DNA of 64,000 nucleotides from Agromyces luteolus (GTDB taxonomy: Bacteria; Actinomycetota; Actinomycetes; Actinomycetales; Microbacteriaceae), in the NCBI RefSeq assembly GCF_009729855.1, contig NZ_WODA01000007.1:124001-188000 (forward strand), written 5' to 3'. A program made the translations under genes and the position numbers. Position 1 is the first letter of the stretch. Each line of letters begins with the position of its first letter. The notes beneath the pieces are model-generated. The model was given only the letters and a program-made list of their open reading frames with translations. It was not told where the DNA came from and ran no database searches. This document shows, one piece after another, positions 58,147 through 64,000 of this stretch.

Positions 58147-58919
58147 AGATCATCGTCCTCGTGAAGGAGGTCCCCGACACGTACGGGGAGCGGAAGCTCG
58201 ACCTCGAGACGGGGCTCGCCGACCGCGCCGCGAGCGAGGCCGTGCTCGACGAGATCGGCGAGCGGGCGCTCGAGGTGGCGCTCGTCCACGCCGACGCGCA
58301 CGCCGACACCGAGGTGGTGGTCATGTCGATGGCGCCCGAGACCGCCGCGACGACGATCCGCAAGGGCCTCGCGATGGGCGCCGGATCGGCTGTGCACATC
58401 GCCGACCCGGGCCTCGCCGCCGCCGACCTCGGCCTCACCGCCCGCACGCTCGCCGCAGCGATCCGGCGGACCGGATTCGACCTCGTCATCACGGGCAACC
58501 TCTCGACGGACGGCAGCGGCGGCGTGATCCCCGCCATGCTCGCCGAGCTGCTCGAGGTGCCGAACGCGACGGCGCTCACCTCCGTCGAGATCACCGATGA
58601 CGCGGTGTCCGGAACGCGCACCGTCGACGGCGGCGCCATGCGCGTGCGCGCGCCGCTGCCGGCGGTCATCTCGATCACCGAGGCGCTCCCCGACGCCCGT
58701 TTCCCGAACTTCAAGGGCATCATGGCCGCGAAGAAGAAGCCGTTCGAGACCCTGAGCGCCGCCGACCTGGGCATCGAGCCCGAGGACCTGTCGGCAGCCT
58801 GGTCGATCATGACCGCCATCGCCGAGAAGCCGCCCCGCACGGCCGGCACCAAGATCACGGACGAGGGCGACGGCGGCACGAAGATCGCGGAGTTCCTGAT
58901 CGAGAACCGGCTGGTCTGA
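58143..58919 (+). CDS. etfB: Electron transfer flavoprotein beta subunit
   Basis: 258 residues. [24 protein letters not shown] at the start and [21 protein letters not shown] with [13 protein letters not shown] are the family blocks (split). It carries AMP and, with EtfA, takes electrons from acyl-CoA dehydrogenases. Its ATG overlaps the lyase stop, tying ETF expression to the leucine operon. Confidence 0.95.
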   Translation: MKIIVLVKEVPDTYGERKLDLETGLADRAASEAVLDEIGERALEVALVHADAHADTEVVVMSMAPETAATTIRKGLAMGAGSAVHIADPGLAAADLGLTARTLAAAIRRTGFDLVITGNLSTDGSGGVIPAMLAELLEVPNATALTSVEITDDAVSGTRTVDGGAMRVRAPLPAVISITEALPDARFPNFKGIMAAKKKPFETLSAADLGIEPEDLSAAWSIMTAIAEKPPRTAGTKITDEGDGGTKIAEFLIENRLV

Positions 58920-58929
58920 GAGGACGAAC

Positions 58930-59916
58930 ATGACCGACCACCCTGCAGACGCCATCCTCGTCCTCCTCGAGGCCACGCCGACCGGTGAGCTCGCGACGAG
59001 CGCGGCGGGCCTCCTCGCGGCCGCCGCCGGGATCGGCACGCCGGTCGCGCTCGCCGTCGCCGCGCCCGGCGAGGCCCAGTCGCTCGCCGAGCAGGCGGCC
59101 GCGCTCGGAGCGGAGCGGGTGCTCGCCGTCGAGGCCACCTCGACGCAGTCCGAGCTCACGGTCCCGCACGTCGACGCGCTCGCCGCGGCGGTGAAGCTCA
59201 TCGCCCCCGACGCCGTGCTCATCTCGAACTCCATCGAGGGCCGCGACATCGCGGGCCGATTCGCCGCCCGCACGGGCGCGCCCATCGCGGTGGATGCGGT
59301 CGGCGTCTCGCGCGACGACGAGGGCGTGCTCGCCCACCACTCCGTGTACGGCGGCGCCTACAACATCGTGTCGGCGGCGACCTTCGGGCCGCTCGTCGTC
59401 ACCGTGCGGCAGGGTGCGATCGATGCGCGCGCTGAGTCGCGACCCGTCGTGACCGAGTCGCTCGAGGTGCCCGCCTCGGGCGCGGCATCGGCCGCGATCG
59501 AGTCCGTCGAGCCCGTGACCGAGACCTCGAGCCGACCCGAGCTGCGCGGGGCGAAGCGGGTCGTCTCGGGCGGTCGCGGGCTCGGTTCGGCCGAGAAGTT
59601 CGCCCTCGTCGAGGAACTGGCCGACGCCCTCGGCGCGGCGGTCGGCGCGTCGCGCGCGGCCGTCGACGCCGGCTACATCCCGGCGAACCACCAGGTCGGG
59701 CAGACCGGCGTGTCGGTCTCGCCGCAGCTGTACGTCGCCCTCGGCATCTCGGGTGCGATCCAGCACAAGGCGGGAATGCAGACCGCCAAGAACATCGTCG
59801 CCGTGAACAAGGACCCCGACGCGCCGATCTTCGAGGTCGCCGACTTCGGCGTGGTCGGCGACGTGTTCACCGTGGTCCCGCAGCTGATCAGCGCCCTCGC
59901 CGAGCGGAAGCGGTGA
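58930..59916 (+). CDS. etfA: Electron transfer flavoprotein alpha subunit
   Basis: 328 residues. The C-terminal FAD domain is clear: [74 protein letters not shown] and [20 protein letters not shown] (split). It forms the ETF dimer with EtfB. The gene follows etfB by ten bases with GAGAGGAC before ATG. The next gene starts three bases after its stop. Confidence 0.95.
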   Translation: MTDHPADAILVLLEATPTGELATSAAGLLAAAAGIGTPVALAVAAPGEAQSLAEQAAALGAERVLAVEATSTQSELTVPHVDALAAAVKLIAPDAVLISNSIEGRDIAGRFAARTGAPIAVDAVGVSRDDEGVLAHHSVYGGAYNIVSAATFGPLVVTVRQGAIDARAESRPVVTESLEVPASGAASAAIESVEPVTETSSRPELRGAKRVVSGGRGLGSAEKFALVEELADALGAAVGASRAAVDAGYIPANHQVGQTGVSVSPQLYVALGISGAIQHKAGMQTAKNIVAVNKDPDAPIFEVADFGVVGDVFTVVPQLISALAERKR

Positions 59917-59919
59917 CCC

Positions 59920-61623
59920 GTGGCCGCTCCAGGGAACCTGCGCAGGGGGCTGCCTCGACACCGTGGCGGTGAGCCGTGGCCCCCTGCGGGCACCGCGGGC
60001 GACGACCGCGTCGCGGAGCCGGTCGAGGCTCCGGCGGCGGCACCCGTGACGACGATCGTCGATGCACCGGCTGCGTCCGCGCGCGTGGCCCCGGAGGCGC
60101 CGGAGGCGACCGCGCCGGCCGCGTCATCGTCGGGTCGTCGGCTCCGAAGCGGCCTTCCGCGCGTGCGCGGCGGGCGGCCGTGGCCGGACGCCGGCGAAGC
60201 TGCCGCCGTGGCGAACGCCGAGGTGACGGATGCCGCGGCCGCGCCGACGCCCGCCGCCGCCGTCGAGCCCGCAGCCGAGCCGGCACCGGCACCCACAGCT
60301 GCACCGGCACCCCGACCCGCAGCGGCCTCCGCGCCATCCGCAGCGGCCGGCACGCGGCTTCGTCGTGGGCTTCCGAGGGTCGCCGGTGGAGCTCCGTGGC
60401 CGACGGGGAACGCGCCGGCGGCACCCGCACCGTCCGTCGAGCCCGCTGCACCGGCGCCCGCTGCACCGGCGCCCGCTGCACCGGCGCCCGCTGCGCCGGA
60501 GCCCGCCGCGCCGGCCGCCGCGACGCCCGCTCCTGCCGCACCCGCGGTGACGGCGCCGGCGGCATCCGTCGCCACGGCGCCCTCGCGCCCCGCCGAGCCC
60601 GCAGCGGCCCCCGCCGAGCCCGAAGCGGTCCCCGCCGAGCCCGCATCACCGGCCGCGACCGCCGCGGCCGCCGACGCCACACCGGCACCGAGCGCCCCCG
60701 CGCAGCCGGAGCCGACGCGGTACGGCCCGCTCACCGTGAGGCAGTGGGTCGCGGCATCCGTCGTCGGCGTCCTCACGATCATCGGCGCCGCGACGATCGT
60801 CGTCCAGCTCACGAGGTGGTTCCTCGGGCTGGAGTCCATGCAGGACTTCATGGCGACCTATCCCGGCGAGACGCACCTGCCCGAGGGCGCGCCGGTCGGA
60901 CTCCCGGCCTGGCTCGGCTGGCAGCACTTCTTCAACGTCTTCCTGATCGTGCTGATCATCCGCTCGGGACTGCAGGTGCGCACCGAGCGGCGGCCACCGG
61001 CGTCCTGGACACCGCGCTGGGCGAAGGGCGGGCAGGGCCGGATCAGCCTCACCCTGTGGTTCCACCAGTCGCTCGACGTCCTGTGGTTCGTGAACGGGCT
61101 CGTCTTCGTCGTGCTCCTGTTCGCGACGGGCCAGTGGATGCGCGTCGTGCCGACGAGCTGGGAGGTGATCCCGAACGCGGTGTCGGCGGGGCTGCAGTAC
61201 CTGTCGCTGGACTGGCCGCTCGAGAACGGCTGGGTCAACTACAACAGCCTCCAGGTGCTGGCCTACTTCGCGACGATCTTCATCGCCGCGCCGCTCGCCG
61301 CGATCACCGGGGTGCGGATGTCGGGGCTGTGGCCGAAGAACGCCGCGACGCTGAACCGGATCTACCCCGTGGAGTGGGCCCGGGCGGTGCACTTCCCGGT
61401 CATGCTCTACTTCGTCGGGTTCAACATCGTGCACGTCACGCTGGTCCTCCTGACCGGGGCGCTGCGCAACCTCAACCACATGTACGCGGCGCAGGACGCC
61501 GACGGATGGCTGGGCTTCTGGATCTTCGTCGCCTCGATCGTCGTCATCGCGGCGGCGTGGATCGCCGCCCGCCCGACGCTGCTCGCGCCGATCGCGGGAC
61601 TGTTCGGCAAGGTCGGTCGATAG
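59920..61623 (+). CDS. Cytochrome b-like membrane protein with three RxGLPRxxGGxPWP repeats
   Basis: 567 residues in two parts. Residues 1-265 are Ala/Pro-rich and probably disordered, but hold three copies of RRGLPRHRGGEPWP-like motifs (about residues 8, 71 and 147). Residues 268-565 have four or five membrane helices with four histidines placed as in b561-type cytochromes: His336, His382, His491 and His505. GTG begins three bases after etfA, so it is in the same operon. It would pass electrons between ETF (or another donor) and quinone; this role is inferred. No known family explains the N-terminal motif. Confidence 0.78.
   Translation: MAAPGNLRRGLPRHRGGEPWPPAGTAGDDRVAEPVEAPAAAPVTTIVDAPAASARVAPEAPEATAPAASSSGRRLRSGLPRVRGGRPWPDAGEAAAVANAEVTDAAAAPTPAAAVEPAAEPAPAPTAAPAPRPAAASAPSAAAGTRLRRGLPRVAGGAPWPTGNAPAAPAPSVEPAAPAPAAPAPAAPAPAAPEPAAPAAATPAPAAPAVTAPAASVATAPSRPAEPAAAPAEPEAVPAEPASPAATAAAADATPAPSAPAQPEPTRYGPLTVRQWVAASVVGVLTIIGAATIVVQLTRWFLGLESMQDFMATYPGETHLPEGAPVGLPAWLGWQHFFNVFLIVLIIRSGLQVRTERRPPASWTPRWAKGGQGRISLTLWFHQSLDVLWFVNGLVFVVLLFATGQWMRVVPTSWEVIPNAVSAGLQYLSLDWPLENGWVNYNSLQVLAYFATIFIAAPLAAITGVRMSGLWPKNAATLNRIYPVEWARAVHFPVMLYFVGFNIVHVTLVLLTGALRNLNHMYAAQDADGWLGFWIFVASIVVIAAAWIAARPTLLAPIAGLFGKVGR
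60444..60503 (+). repeat. 15-base Ala/Pro repeat in the cytochrome b gene
   Basis: GCTGCACCGGCGCCC occurs three times in a row with a fourth degenerate copy, coding for AAPAP. It is in frame and part of the disordered N-terminus. Confidence 0.8.
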
Positions 61624-61635
61624 GCGTCCGCTCGG

Positions 61636-62433
61636 TCACACCGCCACGTCGCGGCGACGGAACACGAGCCATCCGACCAGCAGCAGGGCGGCGATGACCG
61701 CGTAGTTCAGCCAGATCGTGCCGCTCCAGCCGTTCAGGATCGGCGAGTCGCCGTACGCCCAGCTGTACGGCGACCAGTCGTGCAGCCAGCCCAGGTCGTC
61801 GCTCTGGTTCCCGAGCGCGTTCAGCGCGTAGGCGTACACCGCGATGCCGGCACCGGCGCCGACCGCCCACGACCGGCGGCCCGTGACGGCGCCGACGCCG
61901 ATCGCGGCGGTCGCGGCCAGCGAGACCAGCCCGAGGAAGGCGACCGCGGTCGCGACGAGATGGTCGAACTCGATGCCGAGCTCGGCGGGCTCGTTCAGGA
62001 CCATGACGACCGCGACGCTCACGACCGCGAGCCACACGAGCTTGACGAGCACCGCGGCCGCGCGCTCGGCGAAGACCTGGCCGCGGAGCACGCCATGGGC
62101 GAGCGTGAGTTCGAGCTGGCCGTTCTCCTCGTCGTTCGCGATGGCCTCCGTGCCCCATCCGACGGCCGCGATCGTGATGAGCACGAATCCGATGAGGCCG
62201 TAGAACGTCGCCTGGGCGTAGCCCGGACCCGACCCGATCTGGTCGTAGTTCAGGGACCTGACGAGCTCGGGTGGGAGCGTGTCGATGATCTGCTGCATCT
62301 GGCCGTTGCCGCCGAACGACGGGTACAGCGGCAGGTAGAGGAACAGCGCCGCGAGGATGCCGATCGTCCAGCCGACGAGGCCGCGCCAGCCGTCGAGGAT
62401 CGAGCGGCGGAAGAGCGGGAGCATGCGGTTCAT
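61636..62433 (-). CDS. ABC transporter permease
   Basis: 265 residues, six membrane helices. The large extracytoplasmic loop after helix 1 (YPSFGGNGQMQQIIDTLPPELVRSLNY) and later EAIANDEENGQLELTLAHGV are typical of ABC-2-type permeases of drug/antibiotic exporters. Its ATG overlaps the ATPase stop by four bases. It is convergent with the cytochrome b gene, 12 bases apart. Confidence 0.87.
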   Translation of the reverse strand: MNRMLPLFRRSILDGWRGLVGWTIGILAALFLYLPLYPSFGGNGQMQQIIDTLPPELVRSLNYDQIGSGPGYAQATFYGLIGFVLITIAAVGWGTEAIANDEENGQLELTLAHGVLRGQVFAERAAAVLVKLVWLAVVSVAVVMVLNEPAELGIEFDHLVATAVAFLGLVSLAATAAIGVGAVTGRRSWAVGAGAGIAVYAYALNALGNQSDDLGWLHDWSPYSWAYGDSPILNGWSGTIWLNYAVIAALLLVGWLVFRRRDVAV

Positions 62434-63404
62434 CGCTTGGCCGCCTTCCGGTCCGCCTCGACGGGTTCCGCCGTCGACGAGACGTCGGTGCCGTAGTACG
62501 CGAGCACCATCTCCTCGAGGTCGGGTTCCTCCATCGTCAGGTCGATGACGTCGAGGCGCGCGACGGCCTTGACGAACGCGTCGACGTGCGCGTCGAGCGT
62601 CGCGGACAGTGCGACCGTGCCGGGGCCGTTCGGTGCCGCAGCGAGTCCGGCCACGCCGGGCAGCGAGTCGAGCGTGGCGCGCGCGTCCGCGGCATCCGTC
62701 TCGGCCACCACGACCTTGACGTGGCGCACGGCGTTCTCGCGGAGCGCGGCGACCGTCGACTGCTCGACGATGCGCCCCTCCTTGAGGATCGCGATCTCGA
62801 GCGCCGTTTGCTGCACCTCGCTGAGGACGTGCGAGCTGAGGAACACCGTCTGCCCCTTGGCCTTCGCCTCGTGCAGCATGGCGTGGAACTCCTGCTGGAC
62901 GAGCGGGTCGAGCCCGCTCGTCGGCTCGTCGAGCACCAGCAGTTCGGGCTCGTGCATGAAGGCCTGGATGAGCCCGACCTTCTGCTTGTTGCCCTTGGAC
63001 AGGCTCCGCACGGGGCGGCCGAGGTCGACGCCGAGCCGGTCGGCGAGGTCGTCGACCGCGCCCTTCCGGACGGGGCCGGAGATCTCGGCGTAGTGCGCGA
63101 GGAACTCGCGGCCCTTCACCCGCGTGCCGAGGTGCAGCTCGCCGGGCAGGTAGCCGATACGACGCCGCAGCTCTGCGCCGCCCTCGCGCGGCGGACGGCC
63201 GAGCACGACGAGTTCGCCGGCGGTCGGCCGGATGATGTCGAGCAGCAGCCGCATCGTGGTGGTCTTGCCCGCGCCGTTCGGCCCGATCATCCCGAACACG
63301 CTGCCGCGCGGGATGTCGAGGTCGAGGCCGTGCAGGGCGGTGGTCGCGCCGTAGCGCTTCGTCAGGCCGCGCGTGCTGACGGCGGCCCCGGTGTCGGTGG
63401 TCAT
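62430..63404 (-). CDS. ABC transporter ATP-binding protein
   Basis: 324 residues. Walker A GPNGAGKTTT, signature LSKGNKQKVGL, Walker B LLVLDEPTSGLDPL and the switch His in SSHVLSE are complete. The C-terminal 100 residues are the extra domain of DrrA-like exporters. GAGAGGATCC precedes ATG 63404. Works with the permease above as an exporter. Confidence 0.93.
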   Translation of the reverse strand: MTTDTGAAVSTRGLTKRYGATTALHGLDLDIPRGSVFGMIGPNGAGKTTTMRLLLDIIRPTAGELVVLGRPPREGGAELRRRIGYLPGELHLGTRVKGREFLAHYAEISGPVRKGAVDDLADRLGVDLGRPVRSLSKGNKQKVGLIQAFMHEPELLVLDEPTSGLDPLVQQEFHAMLHEAKAKGQTVFLSSHVLSEVQQTALEIAILKEGRIVEQSTVAALRENAVRHVKVVVAETDAADARATLDSLPGVAGLAAAPNGPGTVALSATLDAHVDAFVKAVARLDVIDLTMEEPDLEEMVLAYYGTDVSSTAEPVEADRKAAKR

Positions 63405-63447
63405 GTGGATCCTCTCGTCGGTCGTGGGAGTGGGATGCCGCGGCGCG

Positions 63448-64000
63448 TCAGGCGCGCGCGGAATCCCCGACCGGCGGGTCCGGGTCCTGCACCGGGTTCC
63501 CCGGGCCCTTGTCGGATCGCACGCGTGGTGCGGGGTCCACACGACGCGACTCCGGCGCGTGGCCGTCGGCGGCGGCGTCGAGCGCGTCGCGGGCGGCATC
63601 GAGCAGGCGCGTGTCGGCGTAGAGGCCCTGCGTGTAGAACTCGAGGGTCGGCAGCGTCATCCGCCGCACCACGGCGGGGGAGTCGAGCGGGGCTCCGAGC
63701 ACGCGCGCGAACTGGCCGCGCAGCAGCAGCGGCGCGAGTCCGTACGCGGTGATGAGCACGGCGCGCAGGTCGGGGTCGCTCGACGGGTGCATGCTGCCGT
63801 CGGCCACGCCGCGCTCGAGCATGGCGCCGGTCTCGGCGAGCAGGAGGTCGAAGAGGCGGTCCGCCGCGGGGGACCCGTCGGCGAGCATGACCGCGAGGTA
63901 CGCGATCGAGGTGCGGAAGCGGGCGGGGTCGTCGAGCCATTCGCGGATCGTGGCGGCGACGGTTGCGTCGCCGAGCCGGTCCTTCTCGCCCATGAGCTCA
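63448..64000 (-). CDS. TetR-family regulator, N-terminus beyond the window
   Basis: At least 183 residues. The visible part is a C-terminal TetR domain (REWLDDPARFRTSIAYLAVMLADGSPAADRLFDLLLAETGAML, split). The frame stays open to the last base, so the HTH lies outside. The last 40 residues are charged and low complexity. It stands 43 bases before the ABC exporter genes in the same direction and is the likely regulator of the exporter. Confidence 0.75.
   Translation of the reverse strand, partial: ELMGEKDRLGDATVAATIREWLDDPARFRTSIAYLAVMLADGSPAADRLFDLLLAETGAMLERGVADGSMHPSSDPDLRAVLITAYGLAPLLLRGQFARVLGAPLDSPAVVRRMTLPTLEFYTQGLYADTRLLDAARDALDAAADGHAPESRRVDPAPRVRSDKGPGNPVQDPDPPVGDSARA

Noticed and set aside
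59920..61623. Hydrogenase or formate dehydrogenase cytochrome b subunit
   Set aside because: No hydrogenase or formate dehydrogenase genes are nearby and the gene belongs to the etfBA operon.
1..64000. tRNA, rRNA, insertion sequence, prophage or attachment sites
   Set aside because: All gaps were read on both strands and none showed tRNA-like folds, transposase or integrase genes, or paired att-like repeats.

Overview
The window is a 64 kb piece of a very GC-rich actinobacterial chromosome. Lsr2, a GlcD-type oxidase, DUF222/HNH and DUF779 proteins, frequent leaderless starts and a recurring GGATGCC/GGCATCC word together suggest Microbacteriaceae (Agromyces- or Microbacterium-like). The family assignment is an inference and no 16S gene is present. 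Housekeeping genes (pfkA, rpsO, pnp, aspA) show this is core chromosome. No insertion sequence, prophage, CRISPR array, tRNA or rRNA was seen.

Layout. 1-5 kb: the end of pfkA, a Nudix hydrolase, a DUF4190 protein, a pseudo-hydrolase/class III cyclase fusion and aspartase. 5-10.4 kb: a fumarylacetoacetase-family hydrolase, an Ada-AraC-AlkA repair fusion, an FAD oxidase and a PrsW-like protease. 10.4-13.8 kb: a GAF regulator, an AldB-type aldehyde dehydrogenase and DUF779. 14-18.5 kb: FKBP, then DUF4397 / class F sortase / ECF sigma / anti-sigma, then a YhhN protein behind an (ACCCG)8 repeat. 18.5-26.7 kb: an emfourin/protealysin-like pair, a CPBP-like protein, an MDR oxidoreductase, a DUF222-HNH protein and several small genes. 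26.8-42.2 kb: rpsO and pnp, separated by peptidases, luciferase-like monooxygenases, fructosamine kinase, dodecin and a glycosyltransferase-SGNH fusion. 42.3-44.6 kb: an SDR, an ArsR-like regulator with a phased operator array, and an Lrp regulator.

44.8-61.6 kb is mostly one metabolic theme. A three-gene 2-oxoacid dehydrogenase (E1 alpha, E1 beta, E2) under a divergent Lrp regulator is followed, after a short accessory stretch, by accD1-accA1-fadE-maoC-citE-etfB-etfA. This is the gene set of mycobacterial leucine/branched-chain keto acid breakdown (Rv2495c-Rv2502c). Leucine-derived keto acid would go to isovaleryl-CoA, methylcrotonyl-CoA, methylglutaconyl-CoA, (R)-HMG-CoA, and then acetyl-CoA plus acetoacetate. 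Electrons from the acyl-CoA dehydrogenase would pass to EtfBA. Three bases after etfA lies a b-type cytochrome-like membrane protein. Its long Ala/Pro-rich N-terminus carries three copies of an RxGLPRxxGGxPWP motif. It is the best candidate here for an undescribed component, possibly a membrane acceptor for ETF. A TetR repressor that appears to start at CTG shares a 24-bp operator with the acc operon.

The last part (61.6-64 kb) is an ABC exporter with a truncated TetR gene. At least a dozen genes have a -10-like hexamer 6-8 bases before ATG/GTG, so leaderless transcription looks common.
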